This document shows positions 35,428-43,577 of a stretch of DNA of 44,723 nucleotides, piece by piece (position 1 is the first letter of the stretch; every line of letters begins with the position of its first letter). The notes beneath the pieces were generated by a model, which was given only the letters and a program-made list of their open reading frames with translations, had not been told where the DNA came from and ran no database searches. The DNA is from Bdellovibrionales bacterium (GTDB lineage Bacteria > Bdellovibrionota_G > JALEGL01 > JAGRMV01), in assembly GCA_020434365.1 (NCBI GenBank), contig JAGRAX010000005.1, positions 1 to 44,723 of the forward strand, given 5' to 3'. A program made the translations under genes and the position numbers.

Positions 35428-36260
35428 GTTTCTTACAAAAGCCAACATTACCCTTTGTATCGCAAAAAATTATTTCTACAACTGTAGGCTCAGGCATTGA
35501 AAGAGTGGTTGATGCTAAAGGAAAAGCCTGGATCCGAAAGTACTATACAAATCCAATGCAAGCAGAAGCCGAGTACCAAGGTCTTGCAGAGCTCTTTAAT
35601 ACAAAGAGTTTTCCTGTCCCGGAGTTCTTTCTTTTGGATTCTATGCAAATCATCTTAAGAGAAATTACACCTTCGAAAGAAAGTTCCAACGCTTGGATCC
35701 TTGCGGGAAAATTCTTGGCAAAGTTACATACCTGCACGCCAAGGTCCAATTTGTATGGCTGGCCCATGAACAATTTTATAGGTTCAAATCCTCAAGAAAA
35801 TCTACAAAAGGAAGGTCAGAGCTGGGCAGATTTTTATATGAAGCACCGTCTTGAATTTCAAATGAAGCTGCTCCAAAAGTTGGGAGGTCTCATAGAACAT
35901 ATGTACAAACTTTGGCATGAAAAAAAAATCTTCATTCATTCCATTCTAGAAAGCAGAAATGAAATTTCTCTGCTACATGGAGATCTGTGGAGAGGAAATC
36001 TACTGTTTTCCTCTGATGGCCTACCACACCTTATAGATCCCGCATGTTACTACGGAGACCCAGAGACTGACCTTGCCATGACAAAACTCTTTGGCCCTTT
36101 TGACAAACATTTCTATCAGGCCTATCACTCTATCATTCCGAAAGCACCAGGGTATCAGCAAAGAGAGAAAGTATACCAGCTCTATCATTTGTTGAACCAC
36201 GCCAATCTTTTTGGCAGGTCATATGTACACTTGGCCTATAAATCCTTACTAGACATATAG
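35424..36260 (+). CDS. Fructosamine/ketosamine-3-kinase-like protein
   Basis: 278 residues, aminoglycoside-phosphotransferase fold. Motifs: EAEYQGLAEL, ILREITPSKESSNAWILAGKFLAKLH, YGWPMNNFIGSNPQ, ISLLHGDLWRGNLLF (catalytic loop with Asp and Asn), and LIDPACYYGDPETDLAMTKLFG (metal-binding DP). This is the FN3K-like family, which phosphorylates sugars attached to protein lysines so that they fall off. The bacterial members usually prefer ribulosamines and erythrulosamines. It starts at GTG 35424, inside the phosphatase stop (GTGA), so the two proteins are translationally coupled. Ends 2 bp before the convergent NhaC-type gene. Confidence 0.9.
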   Translation: MSFLQKPTLPFVSQKIISTTVGSGIERVVDAKGKAWIRKYYTNPMQAEAEYQGLAELFNTKSFPVPEFFLLDSMQIILREITPSKESSNAWILAGKFLAKLHTCTPRSNLYGWPMNNFIGSNPQENLQKEGQSWADFYMKHRLEFQMKLLQKLGGLIEHMYKLWHEKKIFIHSILESRNEISLLHGDLWRGNLLFSSDGLPHLIDPACYYGDPETDLAMTKLFGPFDKHFYQAYHSIIPKAPGYQQREKVYQLYHLLNHANLFGRSYVHLAYKSLLDI

Positions 36261-36262
36261 AA

Positions 36263-38005
36263 TTATATTCCAGGTTCTAGATCCGGATTCTTACCAAAAT
36301 AATAAAGTATCGCTCCCAAAACCCCGACTCCCACAACATTCAAAATCCAAGGATTTACACCAAAACCTGCAGGGAGGTATCCGATAAACAAAGAAACGGC
36401 CCCTACCACAAGAGCATAAGGGATCTGACTTTTTACATGATCCATATGATCGATGCCCGACCATATCGAACTCATAATCGTGGTATCAGAAATGGGAGAA
36501 ATGTGATCTCCCAACACCGCGCCCGTTAATACTGAACCAGCCGTAGGAATAAAAATTGTGTAAAGCTGATCTGGGCTCATTCCACTGGCGACTGACATTT
36601 CCTTCAGCATGGGAATGGCCAAAGGGAAAATGATAGCCATTGTTCCCCAAGATGTCCCTGTAGCAAATGCAATCAAACCAGAAATAAGGAACACAAGTGC
36701 AGGAAACCATGCAGGACTAAAGAGATTTTTTGTCCACTCCACAATGACACTGGCAATATGCAGCTCTTTGATCACACCTGCAATGGCCCAAGCGAAAACC
36801 AGAATCAAACAAGCCAAAAGCATAGACTCTGCCCCCTTAAACCAATGTTGGAATGCGGTTTCCAATGTCATAAGTTTTCGACCTAAAATCATTCCGAAAG
36901 AAACCAAGGTTGCTATCATGGCTGCCCAAAGGAGCACCACCACTGGATCTGCCGCACCAAAAATATCTTTGAGCCCTGGATGCGCAACTTCAGATCCCAA
37001 GGAGCTCTTTCCCTGAACATAAAATCCCACAATTGCCGCGACCACCATTGTCGTCAGTGGGATGACTGCATCAACCCATGATCTTTTTTGGGGCTCCACA
37101 ACAATCTGATCTTGTGAAACGTCCATCATCGGACTGGAACCTGGTCGAATCAATTCTCCAGTTTTTCTGGCACGTCTCTCTGCAGAAAGCATCAATCCAA
37201 AATCTCTTTTCATGAGTGCAGACATCAAAATAAATACCAAGATGAACAAGGCATAAAAACGATAGGGTATCGACTCCAAAAAGACTCCATATGCATTGCC
37301 TTCAATTCCAGAGACATCCATCGAGCTTTGAATGAGGCCAATTTCATAAGCTACCCATGTTGAAATGGGAGCCAAAGAAGAAACAGGCGCGGCCGTGGCA
37401 TCAATAATAAAAGATAGTTTTTCTCTAGAGATCTTAAAACGATCACTTACGGGTCTCATCATACTTCCAACAACGAGCGTATTTGCATAGTCATCGATAA
37501 AGATTGCAAGGCCTGTACCCCAAGTCAGAATTTGCGTTCTGTAAGCATCTTTCGCAAATCCCATGCATTTTTGAACTAGATTCTCCAATCCACCCGTTCG
37601 ATTCATGAGACCCACGACACCTCCAATCAAGAGCGTAAATAACACAATCCCCATGTGTCCTTGATCAGCCGCCGCCTCCAAAATATAATGATCTCCAACT
37701 CTAAAAAAGGATTCGACCATATGAGAAGCTGCCTGGTAAAAAGAACCTGGTTTTCCTAGAAGCATCAACGCACCAAGGTAGACTCCAAAAAATAACGAAA
37801 ACACTACGTTCTTTAAAATAAAAGAGAAGCCAATGGCGACCAGAGGGACCATAACGGGTAAAGCTTTTCCAAGCTCAAAAAGGAAGTTCTCTCCTCTGCC
37901 ATGGTTGAATACACCCTGGACAAGAGTCACAAAAACAAAACTCGAAATCAAATATACCGCACAATACACTGCTTTTTTCACAATAGATCTCCTACTTTTT
38001 TGCAT
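36263..38005 (-). CDS. Na+/H+ antiporter, NhaC family
   Basis: 580 residues with about 13 membrane helices after a basic N-terminus. Conserved segments: AIFIDDYANTLVVGSMMRPVSDRF, FIIDATAAPVSSLAPISTWVAYEIG, ATGTSWGTMAIIFPLAIPML and LGDHISPISDTTIMSS, the ion-binding cores of NhaC-type antiporters. A soluble loop (about 265-310) follows the sixth or seventh helix. Expels Na+ in exchange for H+. Convergent with the fructosamine-kinase gene, with no intervening terminator visible. Divergent, by 79 bp, from the Mrp/Mbh-type operon, so two sodium/proton systems are controlled from a common region. Confidence 0.93.
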   Translation of the reverse strand: MQKSRRSIVKKAVYCAVYLISSFVFVTLVQGVFNHGRGENFLFELGKALPVMVPLVAIGFSFILKNVVFSLFFGVYLGALMLLGKPGSFYQAASHMVESFFRVGDHYILEAAADQGHMGIVLFTLLIGGVVGLMNRTGGLENLVQKCMGFAKDAYRTQILTWGTGLAIFIDDYANTLVVGSMMRPVSDRFKISREKLSFIIDATAAPVSSLAPISTWVAYEIGLIQSSMDVSGIEGNAYGVFLESIPYRFYALFILVFILMSALMKRDFGLMLSAERRARKTGELIRPGSSPMMDVSQDQIVVEPQKRSWVDAVIPLTTMVVAAIVGFYVQGKSSLGSEVAHPGLKDIFGAADPVVVLLWAAMIATLVSFGMILGRKLMTLETAFQHWFKGAESMLLACLILVFAWAIAGVIKELHIASVIVEWTKNLFSPAWFPALVFLISGLIAFATGTSWGTMAIIFPLAIPMLKEMSVASGMSPDQLYTIFIPTAGSVLTGAVLGDHISPISDTTIMSSIWSGIDHMDHVKSQIPYALVVGAVSLFIGYLPAGFGVNPWILNVVGVGVLGAILYYFGKNPDLEPGI

Positions 38006-38084
38006 AATACCTAAATTATTATGAATAAAAATGCAATTATAAAGACCAAACCCCAGAAAATTGCTCTAGCTGATGGCCTGAGAT
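38006..38084. promoter_or_regulatory. Divergent promoter region of NhaC-type and Mrp-type genes
   Basis: 79 bp, AT-rich. It holds a TATAAA (38037-38042 area, within AATTATAAAGA) that could be the plus-strand -10, with only a weak -35. The 12-mer TTATGAATAAAA (38019-38030) recurs in the regulatory region upstream of the NfeD gene (31367-31378). Confidence 0.35.
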
Positions 38085-38627
38085 ATGAAAATCATTCAAT
38101 TTTTTCTCATTTTACGATACCCAAGGAAAGCAATGGCGTTGGCATGTACACTATTTCTCTTTTGGATGGTTCTGTCTCAAAAGTTTGATTTCTTCCACCT
38201 AGGAATGGGTTTGCTGAGCTCTATATTAGTTAGCATGTACACGAGAAAAATCTTTGCTCATAGCCCCTACAAAAAAGTTCATGCCTTTTCTATAAAGCAT
38301 CTGAGCCTGCTTTTTCTCTACTTCCCATGGCTTTTGATTGAAATCATAAAGGCCAATATTCAAGTTGCCATTGCCGTTTTGAAACCAAACATGGACCTAC
38401 AACTTCAAACTTTCACCATCAAAACCAAATTGCCTAAGGGTCTTCCTAGGCTCATATTTGCGAACTCCATCACTTTGACCCCTGGTACAGTGACCCTAGA
38501 CCTACAAGGAGATGAACTTCTTGTACATGCCTTAAATAATCAAAGTGCACAGGGTCTTCAAAAAGGTTCTGGAAACATTGAAATGGAAGAAAAAATTCTG
38601 AGACACTTTGTTGGAGAAGAGAAATGA
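38085..38627 (+). CDS. mnhE: Mrp/Mnh antiporter subunit E (MbhA-like)
   Basis: 180 residues. N-terminal membrane helices, then the conserved SLLFLYFPWLLIEIIKANIQVAIAVLKPNM and GLPRLIFANSITLTPGTVTLDLQGDELLVHAL. This is the MrpE/MnhE fold, an accessory subunit needed for assembly or transport. First gene of the operon; overlaps the next gene by 4 nt. The ATG at 38085 was chosen as the first Met; an ATG at 38133 is possible. Confidence 0.93.
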   Translation: MKIIQFFLILRYPRKAMALACTLFLFWMVLSQKFDFFHLGMGLLSSILVSMYTRKIFAHSPYKKVHAFSIKHLSLLFLYFPWLLIEIIKANIQVAIAVLKPNMDLQLQTFTIKTKLPKGLPRLIFANSITLTPGTVTLDLQGDELLVHALNNQSAQGLQKGSGNIEMEEKILRHFVGEEK

Positions 38628-38899
38628 GCTCAATCTTTTTTCAAAGTATGGCCATTGTTATTGCACTTTCTATGCTTCTATCACTCATTCGGGTTCTCAA
38701 AGGACCAACGAGTTTTGATAGACTCACAGGCATTGCACTAATCGGAACCAAAACTATTGTTCTCATCTTAGTCCTAGGTATTGTAAAAAACCAAATCTCT
38801 CTCTATATAGACATCGCATTGACCTATGCTGTGATTGGCTTTATTGGGTCACTTATTTTTGCAAAATATTTTGAAAACAAGGCCGAAGATCATCAATGA
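38624..38899 (+). CDS. mnhF: Mrp/Mnh antiporter subunit F (MbhB-like)
   Basis: 91 residues, three helices. The segment LSLIRVLKGPTSFDRLTGIALIGTKTIVLILVLGI is the MrpF signature, and YIDIALTYAVIGFIGSLIFAKYFE completes it. ATGA-type overlaps with both neighbours. Confidence 0.94.
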   Translation: MSSIFFQSMAIVIALSMLLSLIRVLKGPTSFDRLTGIALIGTKTIVLILVLGIVKNQISLYIDIALTYAVIGFIGSLIFAKYFENKAEDHQ

Positions 38900-39195
38900 A
38901 TCTATTTGTGTATATACTTTTCCTTTTAGGGTTTTTCTTTACCTTTGTAGGCATCATAGGAATTTTACGGCTCCCTAATTTCTTTGCTAGACTCCATGCA
39001 GTTGGAAAATCGGATACTCTGGGCGTAAGTCTTATGTTGCTAGCTTTGGCTGTTCATATCGGATGGAACCTAACGGGGGTGAAAGTTCTTTTTATTCTTG
39101 TATTCTTTTTTATCGTCAACCCTATCGTTGCTCACGCATTGGGAAGATCGGCGGTCAAATCAGGTCTCTCCAGTCGAAATCAGGAGCTTTTATGA
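38896..39195 (+). CDS. mnhG: Mrp/Mnh antiporter subunit G (MbhC-like)
   Basis: 99 residues, three helices. FTFVGIIGILRLPNFFARLHAVGKSDTLGVSLML is the MrpG signature (GxxRxPdxxxRlHAxxKxxTlG); NPIVAHALGRSAVKSG follows the last helix. Overlaps the next gene by 4 nt. Confidence 0.94.
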   Translation: MNLFVYILFLLGFFFTFVGIIGILRLPNFFARLHAVGKSDTLGVSLMLLALAVHIGWNLTGVKVLFILVFFFIVNPIVAHALGRSAVKSGLSSRNQELL

Positions 39196-39449
39196 GCACA
39201 AGTTTGAGCGTAGTTTTACTTCTTCTCGTCTTGATATGCGCCTGTGCGGCTTTGCAAATTAAGTCTCTACAAAACAGTGTCATTCTTTTTTCAACTTTTA
39301 GTTTTTTTTCAGCGCTGCTATTTACAGACCTTAGTGCTCTGGACGTTGCATTTACCGAGGCGTCGATCGGTGCTGCAATTACGACCTTATATTTTATGAT
39401 TGTCATTCACAGTAGCAAAAAGAAAGGCAACAACCATGAGGACCGCTAA
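39192..39449 (+). CDS. MrpA C-terminal / MbhD-like subunit (DUF4040)
   Basis: 85 residues, three helices. LQNSVILFSTFSFFSALLFTDLSALDVAFTEASIGAAITTLYFMI is the DUF4040 (MbhD) pattern; the acidic residue in the AFTEASIG helix is conserved in the family. In canonical Mrp operons this region is fused to the large MrpA; here it is a separate gene, as in Mbh hydrogenases. Overlaps subunit G by 4 nt and the next gene by 14 nt. Confidence 0.9.
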   Translation: MSTSLSVVLLLLVLICACAALQIKSLQNSVILFSTFSFFSALLFTDLSALDVAFTEASIGAAITTLYFMIVIHSSKKKGNNHEDR

Positions 39450-39714
39450 AGCAGTTTTATTTTTATTGGTTGCAATTTTCTTTTTCGCATTTTTAAAGCA
39501 GCTACCAACTCTTGGAAAGAGCAGAAAAGTTGCGAGCTTTCATCATGTATCCCCGAGATATATCGAAAAAGGACATGAAGAGACTGGAGCCCCAAATTAT
39601 GTTACGGCAGTCCTTGCTGACTACCGAGCATTCGATACTTTTGGAGAGACTATTGTTATTTTTTGCGCAGGTCTAGTAGCACTAAGCATTTTGGGAATCA
39701 AAGATCATGAATGA
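39436..39714 (+). CDS. MrpA C-terminal / MbhE-like subunit
   Basis: 92 residues. A first helix (VLFLLVAIFFFAFL), a periplasmic stretch, then GAPNYVTAVLADYRAFDTFGETIVIFCAGLVALSIL, which is diagnostic for the MbhE/MrpA-end region (NxVxxxLxdfRgxDTxgE). Frame is open from an ATG at 39400, but ATG 39436 (MRTAKAVLF) is the sensible start. Separate gene rather than part of MrpA. Overlaps the B subunit by 8 nt. Confidence 0.88.
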   Translation: MRTAKAVLFLLVAIFFFAFLKQLPTLGKSRKVASFHHVSPRYIEKGHEETGAPNYVTAVLADYRAFDTFGETIVIFCAGLVALSILGIKDHE

Positions 39715-40144
39715 AGAATTTGGATCCAAGCTTCTCAAGCAAACCGCACGAATTCATTTTCCTTTCATTCTTGTTTTTGGAATTTATGTCGTGGTTCATG
39801 GACATTATAGTCCGGGAGGTGGCTTCCAGGGAGGGGTTCTGCTGTCCATGGCAATCATTTTATTGGATCTGATTTGGGGACCCAACTCACCTCTAAAAAT
39901 ATCCTACTCAAAGCTCATAAAAATTGGAGCTTTGGGAATTCTATTTTACTACGCGATAGGTGCTTATAGTTTTGTATGGGGAAAAAATTTTTTGGACTAC
40001 AGCGCCCTGTCGACACATTATACAGATCATCCTGGAGAAATTCGTGCGCTAGGTTCATTCGGTATTGAACTTGGTGTTACCTTAACCGTGTTTTCTACTC
40101 TCGTTCTGATCTATAAAAAACTGCAAGAAGGGCCAAGGCATTGA
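39707..40144 (+). CDS. mnhB: Mrp/Mnh antiporter subunit B (MbhF-like)
   Basis: 145 residues, four helices. HGHYSPGGGFQGGVLLSMAIILL is the MrpB signature; EIRALGSFGIELGVTLTVFSTLVLIY is the family's final helix. Lies between the split MrpA end and subunit C, as in Mbh. Confidence 0.94.
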   Translation: MNEEFGSKLLKQTARIHFPFILVFGIYVVVHGHYSPGGGFQGGVLLSMAIILLDLIWGPNSPLKISYSKLIKIGALGILFYYAIGAYSFVWGKNFLDYSALSTHYTDHPGEIRALGSFGIELGVTLTVFSTLVLIYKKLQEGPRH

Positions 40145-40530
40145 ACATTTTATTGCACCAATTGCACTACGGCATAATCTTTGCTCTCATCCTTTTGGGC
40201 CTTTATGGCTTGATGAACAAGAGGAACCTCATAAAAAAGATCATCGCAATGAATATCTTACAGGTTGGAATCATTTTCCTTTTTATATCTTTAGCCTATC
40301 GCAAAGGTGGCCTTGCTCCCATTGAAAATCATGAGACTTACATCTACACAAACCCTCTTCCACATGCTTTGATGCTCACTGCAATCGTCGTAAGTGTAGC
40401 TACCACTGGAATTGCTCTTTCGCTCGTGACTGTTATTCACAAACACTTTGGCAGTTTAGATGAAGACCAAATATTGGAACGTTATACCTCTGACACTCTT
40501 CAAAAAAACAAGGATATGGAAATCGAATAA
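40141..40530 (+). CDS. mnhC: Mrp/Mnh antiporter subunit C (MbhG-like, NuoK homologue)
   Basis: 129 residues, three helices, related to NuoK of complex I. GLYGLMNKRNLIKKIIAMNILQVGIIFLFISLAY is the conserved core, and NPLPHALMLTAIVVSVATTGIALSLV the third helix (PLPQALVLTAIVI type). Starts with TTG at 40141, overlapping the B stop as TTGA; coupling makes this start credible. The C-terminal tail is charged. Confidence 0.94.
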   Translation: MNILLHQLHYGIIFALILLGLYGLMNKRNLIKKIIAMNILQVGIIFLFISLAYRKGGLAPIENHETYIYTNPLPHALMLTAIVVSVATTGIALSLVTVIHKHFGSLDEDQILERYTSDTLQKNKDMEIE

Positions 40531-40531
40531 G

Positions 40532-41980
40532 ATGTCTCTTTATCAACAACTTTTTGTCGCTCCCCTGTTCTTTTCTTTTCTTTCAGCCTGTATTTGTGCG
40601 TGGTTTTCTTTTAGACCTTCTAAGAAAAAATATACTCAAGCGGTCTCCACGTTTTTTCTGTTTGCTTCCTTGCTTGCAACCATTGGCTCTCTGATACATC
40701 TTAGCCCAGAACCATTGGTATATGAATACGGTGGCTGGCCAAGTCCTTGGGGAATCGTGTTTTTTGGAGACGTATTTTCTTTATCTTTTATTTTTCTACT
40801 CTCTGTACTCGCTATCATTTCTTGGGTTTTTGCTTTTGTTCACGTTTCCTTGTTAAAGCAGAGCATGTTTTTTTTCTTACTCTTTGCATTGTATGGAATG
40901 ATCTTGACTCAAGATCTCTTTAATTTTTATGTATTTTTAGAAATCTGTTCCATCGCAATCTATGGACTCCTTTTTGATCGGAAGCATCCTGCAAGCGCAT
41001 GGTTTACCTTTCGCTACCTTTCGATAAACACCGTCGCAGCATCTTTTTATCTTATGGGCCTTGCATTTGTGTATTCCAGCTGTGGAAGTTTAAATATGGC
41101 AGATCTTTCTACATTGATTGACACTCACAACCTGACAGACAAAATTGGCATTTTCCTTATAAGCTTAGGATTTTGTATCAAAATTGCTCTATGGCCGCTT
41201 CACGATTGGCTTACAGGGGCTTATGGTAGCAGCGAAAGCCATACCACTGCATTTATTGCAGGCATCGTTACAAAGGTGTTTTGCATTTTTCTCATTCGGT
41301 TTTTTTTCTCAGTCCTTGGTGGAGCAGAATATGCCTCTTCAACCGCAAATCTCATTCTTATTTTTTCTTGTCTTTCTGTGATTATAGCTCCGTATCTCGC
41401 ATCAAAACAATCAGATGCGAGAGTCTTACTCGCTTACTCTAGTATCTCTCAGATTGCTTATATTGGTATCGCAGTTGGAGAGGGCAGCATGCTAGCTTTT
41501 CATGCAGCATGTTTTCAAATTTTTCATCATGCAATTGGCAAAACGGCTCTATTTTTTTTAGCGAGTGTGATACATAAAAAAACTGGAACCTACGAAATTT
41601 CAAACTGGAGATATTGGCCAAGCACATCCAAGTGGATGACCGGAGTCATTGTTCTTTGTTTGCTTTCATTTCTTGGAATCCCTCCTCTTCCCGGATTTTT
41701 TGTAAAATATTGGTTGTTTCAAAGTGCATTGCAATCTTCTCATTTTTTCGTCATCGTAAGTATCACCTTAGGATCAATATCGACTTTACTTTATGTCTTT
41801 TTTATCATTGAGCAATTTTTTGAAAAACAAGATCTCAATGATTTCGCAAGTACTTCTGAAACAAAATTTAGAATATCCCAAAAAATTTGCATTGCTAGCC
41901 TCTCTATTCTTATGCTTTTTCTCATTGGAGCCTATCCATACTTTGAGTCTTGGATGAAAATTGAAGGATTTAGGCCATGA
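40532..41980 (+). CDS. mnhD: Mrp/Mnh antiporter subunit D (MbhH-like, NuoN/NuoM-type), copy 1
   Basis: 482 residues, about 14 helices. All key charged residues of antiporter-like subunits can be seen: Glu in FYVFLEICSIAIYG (TM5), Lys in GFCIKIALWPLHDWL (TM7), Lys in GIVTKVFCIF (TM8) and Lys in GIPPLPGFFVKYWL (TM12). The ATG at 40532 is used; the frame is open further into mnhC. Gap to mnhC 1 bp; 4-nt overlap with the next gene. Confidence 0.94.
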   Translation: MSLYQQLFVAPLFFSFLSACICAWFSFRPSKKKYTQAVSTFFLFASLLATIGSLIHLSPEPLVYEYGGWPSPWGIVFFGDVFSLSFIFLLSVLAIISWVFAFVHVSLLKQSMFFFLLFALYGMILTQDLFNFYVFLEICSIAIYGLLFDRKHPASAWFTFRYLSINTVAASFYLMGLAFVYSSCGSLNMADLSTLIDTHNLTDKIGIFLISLGFCIKIALWPLHDWLTGAYGSSESHTTAFIAGIVTKVFCIFLIRFFFSVLGGAEYASSTANLILIFSCLSVIIAPYLASKQSDARVLLAYSSISQIAYIGIAVGEGSMLAFHAACFQIFHHAIGKTALFFLASVIHKKTGTYEISNWRYWPSTSKWMTGVIVLCLLSFLGIPPLPGFFVKYWLFQSALQSSHFFVIVSITLGSISTLLYVFFIIEQFFEKQDLNDFASTSETKFRISQKICIASLSILMLFLIGAYPYFESWMKIEGFRP

Positions 41981-43455
41981 TTGATTGGCAACACTTTGTA
42001 TGTTTATTTTCTTGTCCACTGATTGCTTGCATTCTTGTCCTTATCTTTTCTAAGAAACCCAATCTAAGAGATGCAATTCCAGGAATGGCTTCTCTGGCTC
42101 TACTTTATTTCCTTCAAGTGATGAAAGGTCAATTGATTCAAGGAGAAGTCATCCATTGGAAACTTATATATGCTTCCAATTTTATCGTTCACTTCAATGT
42201 AGATCCCATGGGCCTTCTATTTGCGCAGCTCGCGGCATTTTTATGGTTGTGCAGCAGTATCTATTCTGTCGGATACTTACGGGGAGGGGGATACAAACAT
42301 CAAACTCGCTTTGCAAGTTTCTTTAGTCTTTGCATTTTTTCTACCTTGGGTGTTGCACTTTCCAGCAATCTCATCACCTTTTTTATCTTTTACGAACTTC
42401 TTACACTTTCGACCTACCCTCTGGTCATGCACCTACAAAGTCAGGAAGCAAAAAAAGCCAGCCGTCAATACCTACTCTATACCTTAGGAGCCGGGCAACT
42501 TCTTCTAATTGCCATCATATGGCTTCAACAGCTGGGCATAGGTCCCTATTTTGGAGCCCCCGGACGAATCTATGATTTGGTTGCAAGTCAACCTGTACAA
42601 CTCACAATCATTTTCATGTTATTTCTCATAGGCTTCGGTGTGAAAGCAGCTATTTTTCCTCTTCATTCATGGCTGCCTTCTGCTATGGTTGCGCCTACGC
42701 CTGTCAGTGCGCTTTTACATGCGGTCGCCGTTGTGAAATCTGGAGTTTTTGGCATCGGAAGAGTGATGGGCTTTATTTTTGGATCCTATGCACTGCAAAC
42801 ATTGCATCTAGATATCCTTGTAGGTGGACTCGCAGCATTTACGATTCTATTTGCTTCAGTCCGTGCACTTTCAGAAACTCAAATGAAAAAAATTCTGGCT
42901 TATTCAACCATCAGTCAGTTATCTTATATTGTTCTTGGATTTGCAATAGGTACTCAGCTATCCATCTTTGGTAGCTTGTTTCATATCGTAGCTCATGCCT
43001 TTATGAAAATTACGCTTTTCTTTTGCGCGGGATCTATACAAATTCAAAGTGGACAAACAGATGTAACAAAGATGAGCGGCTACGCAAGACAGATGCCCAT
43101 CACTTTTGGATTTTTTTCAATAAGCGCACTTAGCATGATCGGCACTCCATTGCTTGTGGGGTTTATTTCCAAATGGTCTTTTATCTCTGGAAGTCTATCT
43201 TCTCCAAAGCATATCATCTTTGCACTGGTCTATATTGTTAGCTCACTGTTAAACATAGGATATTTTTTTCCCATCATCTATAGGTCCTGCTTTGATCAAA
43301 TTCCCGTGGGCGATCAAATCAAAGAAGGATCATGGAAACTTGTTTTGCCTATATTTGTCACCGGACTATCCGTTATCACTTTCGGCTTGTTTCCTGATTT
43401 GATATTTTCATTTTACACTTTGTCTTTGAGAGCAAGTATGGGTTTTTTATCATGA
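41977..43455 (+). CDS. Antiporter-like subunit (MrpD/NuoL-type), copy 2
   Basis: 492 residues, about 14 helices. VDPMGLLFAQLAAFLWLCSSIYSVGYLRGGG is the proton-antiporter N-terminal region. TM5 Glu in IFYELLTLSTYPLV, TM7 Lys in GVKAAIFPLHSWLPSAM, TM8 Lys in VVKSGVFG, and TM12 Lys in GTPLLVGFISKWSF are all present; VAPTPVSALLHAVAVV is the universal family motif. It is a second ion-conducting subunit after MrpD, and may replace the missing N-terminal part of MrpA. 4-nt overlaps on both sides. Confidence 0.93.
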   Translation: MIDWQHFVCLFSCPLIACILVLIFSKKPNLRDAIPGMASLALLYFLQVMKGQLIQGEVIHWKLIYASNFIVHFNVDPMGLLFAQLAAFLWLCSSIYSVGYLRGGGYKHQTRFASFFSLCIFSTLGVALSSNLITFFIFYELLTLSTYPLVMHLQSQEAKKASRQYLLYTLGAGQLLLIAIIWLQQLGIGPYFGAPGRIYDLVASQPVQLTIIFMLFLIGFGVKAAIFPLHSWLPSAMVAPTPVSALLHAVAVVKSGVFGIGRVMGFIFGSYALQTLHLDILVGGLAAFTILFASVRALSETQMKKILAYSTISQLSYIVLGFAIGTQLSIFGSLFHIVAHAFMKITLFFCAGSIQIQSGQTDVTKMSGYARQMPITFGFFSISALSMIGTPLLVGFISKWSFISGSLSSPKHIIFALVYIVSSLLNIGYFFPIIYRSCFDQIPVGDQIKEGSWKLVLPIFVTGLSVITFGLFPDLIFSFYTLSLRASMGFLS

Positions 43456-43577
43456 TTCATGAGATTACATATTTCTTATTTGGCTTCGGTATCGGGATTG
43501 TTATAATTGTCTTGGTTAAATTTATTCTCAAACCCCTACTCAAAATGAGATATTGGGTCAGGAAGTTTTTGTCATGA
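43452..43577 (+). CDS. 41-residue single-helix membrane protein in the Mrp/Mbh operon
   Basis: A short frame, MIHEITYFLFGFGIGIVIIVLVKFIL then a basic tail ending RKFLS. One hydrophobic helix (about residues 6-26) is followed by seven Lys/Arg, so the C-terminus should be cytoplasmic. It overlaps the preceding gene by 4 nt (ATGA) and the following one by 4 nt (ATGA), exactly like the other genes of the operon, and fills what would otherwise be a gap of about 120 bp. No known family is recognised. Likely a small accessory subunit. Confidence 0.8.
   Translation: MIHEITYFLFGFGIGIVIIVLVKFILKPLLKMRYWVRKFLS

Noticed and set aside
36609-37016. 135-codon plus-strand frame
   Set aside because: Antisense to the NhaC-type antiporter, whose conserved motifs cover the region.
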